Shown: piece after piece, positions 37,124-45,092 of the stretch
How the letters are laid out: each line of letters opens with the position of its first letter
How positions within the stretch are numbered: position 1 is the first letter of the stretch
The notes under the pieces: model-generated
Seen by the model: only the letters and a program-made list of their open reading frames with translations
The model's database searches: none
Told to the model about the DNA's origin: nothing
Assembly: GCF_003665435.1 (NCBI RefSeq)
Contig: NZ_CP023407.1
Span: 2,666,001-2,730,000, forward strand
DNA from: Streptomyces fungicidicus
Lineage (GTDB): Bacteria; Actinomycetota; Actinomycetes; Streptomycetales; Streptomycetaceae
Direction of reading: 5' to 3'
Length of the DNA: 64,000 nucleotides
Translations under genes and position numbers: made by a program

Positions 37124-37403
37124 AGGTGGTCTCCTCAATGAGCTGATGAGCACGGCGTGCGGGTCATCCCGCAGCCCTACCCCGTGGGCGCGGGGCCAGA
37201 CGTACCAGGCCGCACAACGTGCTCCTGCTCACATTCTCTTATGGCCCCCTCCTTCCACGGTGGGACATATACGCCACAACGGCCACTCTCATTGACACGT
37301 TCACCACGAAGGTGGTGGGCTCGGGGTTCCTTGGTAACGGAATGGATACGGCCACGTCGGCCGTCGGGCCGGGTGGGCCCGTCGAGCACATCAGGAGGGC
37401 CCC

Positions 37404-40277
37404 GTGCAGCTGCGGCGTGGGAGGACGGCGAACGCCAGGAGGGCCGCTCTCGCCCTCGCCGTCCTCGCCGGAACCCTGGGTGTGACGCCCGTCGCCGTGG
37501 CCGCGCCGCCCGCGCCCGGAACGAGCAGGGCTCCCGCCGCCGACCCGGTCGAGGCGTCGGAGCCGGCCGTCTGGCCGCGCCCGCACTCGCTGCGCGCGAA
37601 CGGCGCCCCGGTCGCGGTGACCGGGGAGGTCGCCCTGATCGCGGACGCGACGGCCGATCCGTACGCCCTGGACGCGCTCCGGGCGCTGCTGCGGGAGACG
37701 GGCGCGCGCCGGTTCACCGCCCCCGGCGCACCGGTGCCCGACGGGGCGCTCGTGGTGCGCGTGGAGGTGGAACGCGACTCGGGCGACCCCCGGCACGCCC
37801 TTCCGGCCGGCGGTTACACGCTGACCGTCGGCGAGGGCGCCGTGTCGCTCACCGGGGCGGACGGGGACGGGCTGTTCCACGCGGTGCAGACGCTGCGCCA
37901 GCTCCGCGGCACGGACGGCGGCGCGTTCACCGCGGCCGTGGTGCGCGACTGGCCCGGCACCGCCGTGCGCGGCATCACGGAGGGCTTCTACGGGGCCCCG
38001 TGGACCCACGAGCAGCGGCTGGCCCAGCTGGACTTCATGGGCCGCACCAAGCAGAACCGGTACCTGTACGCGCCCGGCGAGGACCTCCACCGGCAGGCCC
38101 GCTGGCGCGAGCCGTACCCGGCCGAACGGCGGGCGGAGTTCCGGGAGCTGGCCGAGCGGGCGCGGGGCAACCACGTCACGCTCGGCTGGGCGGTGGCGCC
38201 GGGGCAGGCGATGTGCTTCGCCTCGGACGACGACCTGCGGGCGCTGACCCGCAAGCTGGACGCGATGTGGGCGCTGGGCTTCCGCGCCTTCCAGCTGCAG
38301 TTCCAGGACGTCAGCTACAGCGAGTGGCACTGCGGGGCGGACGCCGACCGGTTCGGGTCCGGGCCCGGGGCGGCGGCCCGCGCCCAGGCGCACGTGGCGA
38401 ACGCGGTGGCCCGGCACCTGGCGGACCGCCACCCGGATTCGGTGGCGCTGTCGTTGATGCCCACCGAGTTCTACGAGGACGGCTCGACCGCGTACCGGCG
38501 CGCCCTGGCGCAGGAGCTGGACGACGGCGTCGAGGTGGCGTGGACCGGGGTCGGGGTGGTGCCCCGCACCATCACGGGCGGCCAGCTGGCCCAGGCCCGG
38601 GAGGTGTTCGGGCACCCGCTGGTGACCATGGACAACTACCCGGTGAACGACTACGACCCCGGCCGGATCTTCCTCGGCCCCTACCAGGGCCGCGAGCCGG
38701 CCGTGGCCTCCGGTTCGGCCGCGCTGCTCGCGAACGCGATGGCGCAGCCCGAGGCGTCCCGCATCCCGCTGTTCACCGCCGCCGACTTCGCCTGGAACCC
38801 GCGCGGCTACCGGCCCGAGGAGTCCTGGCGGGCGGCGATCACCGACCTCGCGGACGGCGACTCCGGACGCCGGGAGGCGCTGGCCGCGCTCGCCGGGAAC
38901 GCGGCGTCCTCGGTGCTGGGCGGCACGGAGTCGGCGTATCTGCGTCCGCTGCTGGACGAGTTCTGGCGGGCCCGCGCGACCGCAGGGAAGGACGAGTCGC
39001 GGGCGGCCGAGCGGCTGCGCGCCGCCTTCACCGTCCTGCGCGACCTGCCGGAGCGGCTGTCCGGAACCCCGCTCGCCGGCGAGGTCTCCCCCTGGTCCGG
39101 GCAGCTGGCCGGCTACGGCGAGGCGGGCGGCACGGCCCTGGACATGCTGCGCGCGCAGCGGGCCGGGGACGCGGGCGCCGCCTGGACGGCGTACCGGCGG
39201 CTGGGTGAGCAGCGGACGCGGCTGGAGTCGTCGCGGGTGACGGTCGGCAAGGGCGTGCTGGACCCGTTCCTGAGCCGGGCGCAGAAGGCGTACGAGGGCT
39301 GGGCGGGCATCGACCACGAGCCGCCCGCGCGGTCCGGCGGCGACCGCACGCTCGCGTTTCCGCGCGCCCGGACGCTCGACGCCGTGACGGTGCTCGCCGA
39401 GCCCGGCACCCAGGGGGCCGTGGAGGTCCGCGTCCCCGGCGGGGGCTGGCGCCGCCTCGGCGCGCTGTCCGCGACGGGCGCCACCGAACTGCCGGGCGGC
39501 GACGACCCGGTGGACGCGGTCCGGGTGACCGGCGGCTCCGGCGTCCGGCACCTGGTGCCCTGGTTCGCGGACACGGCCACCGGCTCCCTGGAGCTGCCCG
39601 GCGAGCGCGCGGACGCGGACATCGGCGGCACCCTGCGGGTGACCGCCACCCTCGGCTCGCTGCGCCCCGCCGAGGCGCGCGGCAGGCTGACGGCGCAGGC
39701 GCCGAAGGGGGTCGGGGTCCGGGTGCCGAAGGAGGCGCTGACCGTGCCGCGCGGTACGCCGGTGCGGGTGCCGGTCGAGGTGACCGTGGCGCCGGGCACA
39801 CCGGCCGGGCCGTACGAGGTCCGGTTCGGCTTCGCCGGCGCGACCCGTGTGCTGACGGTGCACGCCGTCCCCCGCACCGGGGGCCCCGACCTGGCCCGCA
39901 CCGGCCGGGCGAGCTCCTCGGCCGACGAGACGCCCGACTTCCCGGCCTCTGCGGCCAACGACGGCGACCCGGGGACCCGCTGGTCCTCCCCGGTCGAGGA
40001 CGACGCCTGGTGGCAGGTCGAACTGGCGCGCCCGGTACGGCTCGGGAAGGTCGCACTGCACTGGCAGGAGGCGTACCCGTCGGCGTACCGCGTGGAGGTG
40101 TCGGCGGACGGCCGCACCTGGCGCACGGCGGCGACGGTGCAGGGCAGCCGCGGCGGCCGGGAGACCGTCCGCATGGACGAGCCCGGCGTGCGCCACGTCC
40201 GCGTCCAGGGCGAGGAGCGGGCCACCCGGTACGGCTACTCGCTGTGGTCGGTGGAGGCGTACGCGGTCGCGGACTGA
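37404..40277 (+). CDS. Secreted GH84-type beta-N-acetylglucosaminidase with F5/8 (CBM32-like) domain
   Basis: A 957-aa exported protein: signal peptide in residues 1-35 (RRAALALAVLAGTLGVTPVAVA), an N-terminal GH20b-like domain, then a GH84-type barrel (RGITEGFYGAPWTHEQRL near 192-209). A C-terminal discoidin-type carbohydrate-binding domain covers residues ~830-957 (ASSSADETPDFPASAANDG ... WWQVELARP). It should release GlcNAc from glycans outside the cell. The normal double-Asp site of GH84 reads FQD here (AFQLQFQDVSYSEWHCG), so the first Asp is Gln. GTG follows AGGAGG, which fixes the start. Confidence 0.88.
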   Translation: MQLRRGRTANARRAALALAVLAGTLGVTPVAVAAPPAPGTSRAPAADPVEASEPAVWPRPHSLRANGAPVAVTGEVALIADATADPYALDALRALLRETGARRFTAPGAPVPDGALVVRVEVERDSGDPRHALPAGGYTLTVGEGAVSLTGADGDGLFHAVQTLRQLRGTDGGAFTAAVVRDWPGTAVRGITEGFYGAPWTHEQRLAQLDFMGRTKQNRYLYAPGEDLHRQARWREPYPAERRAEFRELAERARGNHVTLGWAVAPGQAMCFASDDDLRALTRKLDAMWALGFRAFQLQFQDVSYSEWHCGADADRFGSGPGAAARAQAHVANAVARHLADRHPDSVALSLMPTEFYEDGSTAYRRALAQELDDGVEVAWTGVGVVPRTITGGQLAQAREVFGHPLVTMDNYPVNDYDPGRIFLGPYQGREPAVASGSAALLANAMAQPEASRIPLFTAADFAWNPRGYRPEESWRAAITDLADGDSGRREALAALAGNAASSVLGGTESAYLRPLLDEFWRARATAGKDESRAAERLRAAFTVLRDLPERLSGTPLAGEVSPWSGQLAGYGEAGGTALDMLRAQRAGDAGAAWTAYRRLGEQRTRLESSRVTVGKGVLDPFLSRAQKAYEGWAGIDHEPPARSGGDRTLAFPRARTLDAVTVLAEPGTQGAVEVRVPGGGWRRLGALSATGATELPGGDDPVDAVRVTGGSGVRHLVPWFADTATGSLELPGERADADIGGTLRVTATLGSLRPAEARGRLTAQAPKGVGVRVPKEALTVPRGTPVRVPVEVTVAPGTPAGPYEVRFGFAGATRVLTVHAVPRTGGPDLARTGRASSSADETPDFPASAANDGDPGTRWSSPVEDDAWWQVELARPVRLGKVALHWQEAYPSAYRVEVSADGRTWRTAATVQGSRGGRETVRMDEPGVRHVRVQGEERATRYGYSLWSVEAYAVAD

Positions 40278-40287
40278 GCCCCCGCGG

Positions 40288-40317
40288 GCACCGGGAGAGA
40301 TCCTCCCGGTGCTTTTT
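40288..40317 (+). terminator. Terminator after the GH84-type gene
   Basis: GCACCGGGAG (40288-40297) pairs with CTCCCGGTGC (40303-40312) around a 5-base loop, followed by TTTTT (40313-40317), a classic intrinsic terminator. Confidence 0.92.
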
Positions 40318-40329
40318 CCGCGCCCACTA

Positions 40330-40359
40330 TTCACTCAGTACATGTACGCAGTGCATAAT
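40330..40359 (+). promoter_or_regulatory. Leaderless promoter and operator of the padR gene
   Basis: TTCACT (40330-40335), 18 bases, CATAAT (40354-40359). The -10 box ends seven bases before the ATG. The palindrome GTACATGTAC (40338-40347) in the spacer suits a PadR dimer, suggesting autoregulation. Confidence 0.6.
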
Positions 40360-40366
40360 GATCGCC

Positions 40367-40900
40367 ATGAGCACCCGTCACATCCTGCTGGGCCTGCTCG
40401 CCTCGGGGCCGAGCCATGGCTACGACCTCAAGCGACGCCACGACGAACGCTTCCCGCAGGCCCGTCCCCTCGCCTACGGGCAGGTCTACACGACCCTGCA
40501 ACGCCTGGTCCGGGACGGCCTCGCCGAGGTCGGGGGCACCGACTCGGACGGCGGCCCGGAACGCACGACGTACCGCGCCACCGACGACGGAGCACGCGAA
40601 CTCGCGCGCTGGGCCGGGGAGATCGCCCCTCCGGCGCCGTTCGTGGCCAACGAGATCTTCGCCAAGGTCGTGGCGTCGATCCTGTCCGGCGGCGACCCGG
40701 CCGCGTATCTGCGCGCCCAGCGCGCCGCCCACATGGAGCGGATGCGGGAGCTCACCGCGGTGAAGTCGGCGAAGGGCGCGGACCTGGCGACCGTGCTCTC
40801 GGCGGACTTCGCCCTCAACCACTTGGACGCCGACCTCCGTTGGATGACCACCACGGCGGCCCGGCTCACCACCCTGACCGCGGAGGTCGACACAGCATGA
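40367..40900 (+). CDS. PadR-family transcriptional regulator
   Basis: A 177-aa winged-helix regulator: STRHILLGLLASGPSHGYDLKRRH, ARPLAYGQVYTTLQRLVRDGLAEV and YRATDDGARELARWAGE are typical of the PadR DNA-binding head, followed by a C-terminal dimerisation helix. It probably represses the two ABC-transporter genes fused to it by start/stop overlaps: the ATPase ATG at 40897 overlaps this gene's stop. The transcript is likely leaderless. Confidence 0.93.
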   Translation: MSTRHILLGLLASGPSHGYDLKRRHDERFPQARPLAYGQVYTTLQRLVRDGLAEVGGTDSDGGPERTTYRATDDGARELARWAGEIAPPAPFVANEIFAKVVASILSGGDPAAYLRAQRAAHMERMRELTAVKSAKGADLATVLSADFALNHLDADLRWMTTTAARLTTLTAEVDTA

Positions 40901-41595
40901 GCATGGTGGACAACACGGCGGGGCCGCTGCTCGCGGGCCGCGGGCTGGTCAAGGCGCACGGCAGGACCGAGGCCCTGCGCGGCGCCTCGGTCGAGCTGCG
41001 CGCGGGCGAGATCCTGGCGGTGACCGGCTCCAGCGGCAGCGGCAAGTCGACGCTGCTGCACTGCCTGTCCGGCATCGTCCGCCCGGACGAGGGCTCGGTG
41101 ACGTACGCCGGTGAGCGGCTGGAGGAGCTGCCGGAGCGGCGGCTGAGCGAACTGCGCCGCACCGACTTCGGGGTGGTGTTCCAGTTCGGCCAGCTGATCC
41201 CGGAGCTGACCGCGCTCGACAACGTGGCGCTCCCGCTGATGCTGGCAGGCGCCGGCCGGGCCGGGGCGCGCGCGGCCGCCGGGGAGTGGCTGGAGCGGTT
41301 CGGGGTGCGCGGTCAGGGGGAGCTGCGTCCCGGGGAGCTGAGCGGCGGGCAGGCACAGCGGGCCGCGCTGGCCCGCGCCCTGGTCACCGGGCCCCGGGTG
41401 GTCTTCGCGGACGAGCCGACCGGGGCGCTGGACTCGCTCGCGGGCGAGCAGGTGATGACGGCCCTGGTGCACACGGCCCGCGAGGCCGGCACGGCGGTGC
41501 TGCTGATCACGCACGACGCGCGGGTTGCGGCGTACGCCGACCGGGAAGTGCAGCTGCGGGACGGCGCCCTGGCTCCGCTGGAGGTGGCGGCGTGA
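40897..41595 (+). CDS. ABC transporter ATP-binding protein (LolD/MacB type)
   Basis: A 232-aa ATPase. Walker A GSSGSGKST at residues 45-53, Q-loop FQFGQLIPELT, signature LSGGQAQRAALARAL near 147-161, Walker B VVFADEPTGALD, and the switch His in LLITHDARV. The DEPTGALD form is typical of exporters that partner with FtsX-like permeases. Start ATG overlaps the padR stop by ATGA; its stop overlaps the next start by GTGA, so the three genes form one coupled operon. Drug or peptide export is likely. Confidence 0.95.
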   Translation: MSMVDNTAGPLLAGRGLVKAHGRTEALRGASVELRAGEILAVTGSSGSGKSTLLHCLSGIVRPDEGSVTYAGERLEELPERRLSELRRTDFGVVFQFGQLIPELTALDNVALPLMLAGAGRAGARAAAGEWLERFGVRGQGELRPGELSGGQAQRAALARALVTGPRVVFADEPTGALDSLAGEQVMTALVHTAREAGTAVLLITHDARVAAYADREVQLRDGALAPLEVAA

Positions 41596-42953
41596 CGTCC
41601 CTCGGCTCCGATCTGCGCCTGGCCTGGCGGCTGACCCGCGGTTCCGACCGGCGGGAGTGGTGGCGGATCGCGCTCACCGCGGCCGGGGCGGCCCTCGCGG
41701 CCGGGTTCGCCTCCGCGGCCGCCGCCCTCGCCGCCCTGCGCGGGAGCCTCCACATCCCCGTGGCCGCGGGCCTGCTGAACCAGCCGGGCACCCGCACGGG
41801 GGTGATCGTCAGCCTGGTGCTCCTGCTGGTGCCGGTCCTCGGCTTCCTCGGCCAGTGCGCCCGCGTCGGCGCCGTGCACCGTGACCGGCGGCTGGCCGGA
41901 CTGCGGCTGGCGGGGGCCGCCCCCGGGCAGGTGCGGCGGATCGCCGCGCTGGAGACCGGGCTGGCCTGTCTGCTCGGCTCGGTGGCCGCCGCCGTCCTCT
42001 CGGTGCCGGTCCTGCTCCGGCTGTGGGACCGTCCGTCCCCCGCCGCCTGGGCCGGGATCGCCCTGGTGACCGTCGGCGTGCCGGCGCTCGGGGCGGCGGC
42101 GGGCGCGCTGGCGCTGCGCCGGGTGGTGACCTCACCGCTCGGCTGGATACGCCGGTCGGGCCCGCGCACCGGGCGGGGGCCGGGGCTGCTGTTCCTGGCG
42201 GGCGCGCTGCTGGCGGCGGTCACGCCGGTCGCGGTCGCCACCGCCCCCTCGGGCTGGCCGTACCGGCCCGGACCGCCGCCGTCGCTGCTGGTGCTGGGCG
42301 CGGTCGTCGCGGTCGGCGCGGGGGCGGTCTGGCTCTCGGGGTGCGCGGCGAGGCTGACCGGACGGCTGCTGGCCGCCCGCGCCCGGTCGGCCGCCACGCT
42401 GATCGCGGCGGAACGGCTCCGCGACGACCCCTGGGCCGCGGCGCGGACGCATGCGGCGGTGCTGCTGGTGACGGTCGTGGGGACCGGCTTCGTCGGTGTG
42501 CGGCAGATGCTGCTGGAGGTGCTGGACTCCCGGAAGCACCTGGCGGAGGGCCGGTCCTTCTACACCACGGGCCTCGACCTGACAGCCGCCGCCCTGGTCG
42601 TCGCCCTCGCGATCACCCTGTCCGGTCTGGCGGTCGGCACCGCGGAGTCCCTGGCCACCCGCCGCCGCGGTCTGGCCGCGCAGACCGCCGCGGGCGTGCC
42701 GCGCGCGGTGCTCGCCCGGGCGCTGCTGCTGGAGACGGCCCTGCCGCTGGCGCCGGCGGTGCTGCTGGCGGGCACCGGAGGCGCGGTGATCGGCTTCGGG
42801 TACGCCTCGCTCGCCGAGGGCGGCGACTGGTCACTGCCCTGGGCGTCGCTCCTGGTGCCCCCGGCCGTCTACGCGACCTGCCTGCTGGCCGCCACCACGG
42901 CCCTGCCCCTCCTCCGCCGCACCCTCCACCCGGCGGAACTCCGCTACACCTGA
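41592..42953 (+). CDS. FtsX-like ABC transporter permease
   Basis: A 453-aa membrane protein with about eight helices: one near 24-45, a cluster around 65-160 and 200-260, and four in the last 120 residues. The C-terminal part TLSGLAVGTAESLATRRRGLAAQTAAGVPRAVL resembles the FtsX-like helical bundle. GTG start overlaps the ATPase stop. Together with the ATPase it forms an exporter controlled by PadR; the substrate is not evident. No partner HlyD-like protein is visible. Confidence 0.87.
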   Translation: MTSLGSDLRLAWRLTRGSDRREWWRIALTAAGAALAAGFASAAAALAALRGSLHIPVAAGLLNQPGTRTGVIVSLVLLLVPVLGFLGQCARVGAVHRDRRLAGLRLAGAAPGQVRRIAALETGLACLLGSVAAAVLSVPVLLRLWDRPSPAAWAGIALVTVGVPALGAAAGALALRRVVTSPLGWIRRSGPRTGRGPGLLFLAGALLAAVTPVAVATAPSGWPYRPGPPPSLLVLGAVVAVGAGAVWLSGCAARLTGRLLAARARSAATLIAAERLRDDPWAAARTHAAVLLVTVVGTGFVGVRQMLLEVLDSRKHLAEGRSFYTTGLDLTAAALVVALAITLSGLAVGTAESLATRRRGLAAQTAAGVPRAVLARALLLETALPLAPAVLLAGTGGAVIGFGYASLAEGGDWSLPWASLLVPPAVYATCLLAATTALPLLRRTLHPAELRYT

Positions 42954-42960
42954 CCCGCCC

Positions 42961-42989
42961 GGCCCCGGGGAACGGGGGTTCCCGGGGCC
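42961..42989. terminator. Bidirectional terminator between the permease and HNH genes
   Basis: GGCCCCGGGGAA (42961-42972) pairs with TTCCCGGGGCC (42979-42989) with one bulged C. Confidence 0.75.
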
Positions 42990-43012
42990 GGACCGTCGCG
43001 CCCGGTGGCGGG

Positions 43013-43549
43013 TCAGGCGGAGATGCCGTCGATACGGGACATCGCGTCGTCCGCGCCGTACGGCTGCAGGTAGGGCAGCCAGCGGGGGTCCCGGTGGCCG
43101 GTGCCGATGATGCGCCAGGCCAGACCGGTGGGCGGGGCCGGTTTGTGGCGCAGGCGCCAGCCCAGCTCGATCAGGTGGCGGTCGGCCTTCACGTGGTTGC
43201 AGCGGCGGCACGAGGCCACCACGTTGTCCCAGACGTGCTTGCCCCCGCGGCTGCGCGGGATGACGTGGTCGACGCTGGTTGCGACGCCACCGCAGTACAT
43301 GCACCGGCCCCCGTCACGGGCGAACAGCGCCCGCCGGGTCAGAGGAACGGGCCCCCGGTAGGGAACCCGCACGAAACGCTTGAGCCGGACCACGCTGGGT
43401 GCGGGGACTGTGACGGTCGCGCTGTGCAGATAGGCGCCGGACTCCTCGAGGCAGACTGCCTTGTTCTCGAGGACGAGCACGAGCGCGCGGCGGAGCGGTA
43501 CGACGCCGAGCGGCTCGTACGACGCGTTGAGGACCAGGACATGCGGCAC
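43013..43549 (-). CDS. HNH endonuclease
   Basis: A 178-aa stand-alone nuclease. The HNH motif is complete: FARDGGRCMYCGG, TSVDHVIPRSRGGKHVWDNVVASCRRCNHVKADR, with two CxxC zinc pairs. The N-terminal ~70 residues (PHVLVLNASYEPLGVVPLRRA) are typical of a conserved actinobacterial subgroup of HNH proteins not linked to introns or prophages; no mobile element is adjacent. GTG at 43549 is set by AAGGAGG upstream. Probable role in DNA repair or cutting of foreign DNA; not known. Confidence 0.9.
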   Translation of the reverse strand: MPHVLVLNASYEPLGVVPLRRALVLVLENKAVCLEESGAYLHSATVTVPAPSVVRLKRFVRVPYRGPVPLTRRALFARDGGRCMYCGGVATSVDHVIPRSRGGKHVWDNVVASCRRCNHVKADRHLIELGWRLRHKPAPPTGLAWRIIGTGHRDPRWLPYLQPYGADDAMSRIDGISA

Positions 43550-43862
43550 GGACGGCCTCCTTGTACGCCGGCGGCGCGTGGCTCGCGCCGGGACGATCCG
43601 TAGTCAGTCTCCCCTCATGCCTGGTGGAAGCGCCACCATGTGCCGGTAACGGGCTGGGAGTGTTTTCGACCACATCCCGATTCATCCCCAGGAACACGGC
43701 CGGTTCAAGCGCAGGTGAGCACCGTCTCTTCTTCCCAGATCGCGCCGGTCCCCCCACAATGCCCCGTTAGTGTGGTGGTTCTGCCCGCGCCGGTGGCCTT
43801 TTCGTGACCTTGCCGACCCAGGCCGCCGCACCGGGGCAGACATGCACCTGGAGGTACCTGCC
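43550..43862. other. Divergent spacer between the HNH and MscS genes
   Basis: Nothing coding is supported in these 313 bases. Short lower-GC stretches near 43640-43680 could hold promoters; no clear box pair was chosen. Confidence 0.35.
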
Positions 43863-44948
43863 GTGTCCTTGTCCGCCGTCCTGCCGGCCGCCGACCCGTC
43901 GCCGACGCCCTCGGAGTCCGGGACCCCGCGGGTCCCCACGCTCCAGGACGCCCACGAGAGCGCCACCAACGCCGCCGGCTGGGTGGAGCAGAACTGGTCG
44001 ACGTGGCTCGCGACAGGACTCAGGGTCCTGCTGATCCTGGTGATCGCGACGGTGCTGAGAGTCGTGGTGCGGCGGGCGATCACCAAGCTGGTGGACCGGA
44101 TGTCCCGGACCGGCCAGGCGGTCGACGGCACCGGGCTCGGCGGTCTGCTGGTCAACGTGGAGCGGCGCCGTCAGCGCTCGCAGGCGATCGGCTCGGTGCT
44201 GCGCTCGGTGGCGTCGTTCCTGATCCTGGGCACTGCCGCGCTGATGATCCTCGGCACGTTCCAGATCAACCTGGCCCCGCTGCTGGCGTCCGCCGGTGTG
44301 GCGGGCGTGGCGATCGGTTTCGGCGCGCGCAACCTGGTCACGGACTTCCTCTCCGGCGTCTTCATGATCCTGGAGGACCAGTACGGCGTGGGCGACACCG
44401 TCGACGCGGGCGTGGCCTCCGGCGAGGTGATAGAGGTCGGGCTGCGGGTGACCAAGCTGCGCGGCGACGGCGGCGAGATCTGGTACGTCCGCAACGGCGA
44501 GGTCAAGCGGATTGGCAACCTCTCCCAGGGCTGGGCGACCGCCAACGTCGACGTCACGGTCCGCGCCGACGAGGACCTGGACCGGGTGAAGGCCACGCTG
44601 ACCGAGGTCGCCGAGCGGACCGGCAAGGAGGAGCCCTGGAACGAGCTCCTGTGGAGCCCGGTCGAGGTGCTGGGCCTGGACTCGGTGCTGCTGGACTCGA
44701 TGGTGGTCCGGGTCTCCGCGAAGACCATGCCGGGCAAGTCCCTGACCGTGGAGCGGGAGCTGCGCTGGCGCATCAAGCGGGCCTTCGACGCGAACGGCAT
44801 CCGCATCGTCGGCGGCGCCACGGCCACGGAGGACGTGGAGGCCGTCGACCCGACGGCGGGCATGGCGGCCCCGTCGGTCTACTCGAGCAGCCTCTCCCCG
44901 CAGTCGGTGGCGGCCTCCCCGCTGCCCCCGCCCAGCACCACCAAGTGA
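43863..44948 (+). CDS. MscS-family mechanosensitive ion channel
   Basis: A 361-aa small-conductance channel that opens under membrane tension. Three membrane helices: near 60-80 (LRVLLILVIATVLRVVV), 120-140 (SVASFLILGTAALMILGTF) and the pore helix LLASAGVAGVAIGFGARNLVTD, followed by the beta domain LEDQYGVGDTV and EVIEVGLRVTKLR. The C-terminus is Ser/Pro-rich. GTG at 43863 has GGAGG eight bases upstream; an ATG 21 bases earlier is less well placed. A perfect 18-bp hairpin follows. Confidence 0.92.
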   Translation: MSLSAVLPAADPSPTPSESGTPRVPTLQDAHESATNAAGWVEQNWSTWLATGLRVLLILVIATVLRVVVRRAITKLVDRMSRTGQAVDGTGLGGLLVNVERRRQRSQAIGSVLRSVASFLILGTAALMILGTFQINLAPLLASAGVAGVAIGFGARNLVTDFLSGVFMILEDQYGVGDTVDAGVASGEVIEVGLRVTKLRGDGGEIWYVRNGEVKRIGNLSQGWATANVDVTVRADEDLDRVKATLTEVAERTGKEEPWNELLWSPVEVLGLDSVLLDSMVVRVSAKTMPGKSLTVERELRWRIKRAFDANGIRIVGGATATEDVEAVDPTAGMAAPSVYSSSLSPQSVAASPLPPPSTTK

Positions 44949-44955
44949 CCGCCGC

Positions 44956-44995
44956 GAAAGGGCGGCACCCGGGACTCCCCGGGTGCCGCCCTTTC
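44956..44995 (+). terminator. Perfect 18-bp hairpin after mscS
   Basis: Arms 44956-44973 and 44978-44995 are exact complements around a 4-base loop. Confidence 0.88.
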
Positions 44996-45047
44996 CCGTA
45001 CTCCCCCTTGACGCCGCTTCCGCACGGCCCCTACGTTCCCCGACCGA

Positions 45048-45062
45048 CAGGAAACCTTCCTG
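45048..45062. promoter_or_regulatory. Candidate operator for the ROK regulator
   Basis: CAGGAA-ACC-TTCCTG is a perfect inverted repeat 31 bases before the ROK gene start. AGGAA/TTCCT cores of this type are what I recall for actinobacterial ROK repressors such as CsnR. Confidence 0.6.
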
Positions 45063-45092
45063 ACAGTTCCGGGGCGGGAGGCGGGCAACCGC

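Noticed and set aside
37302..37317. CACCAC-GAAG-GTGGTG palindrome upstream of the GH84-type gene considered as a DasR site
   Set aside because: It does not match the DasR site I remember (ACTGGTCTAGACCAGT type). It may be another regulator's site, but the evidence is too thin to name it.
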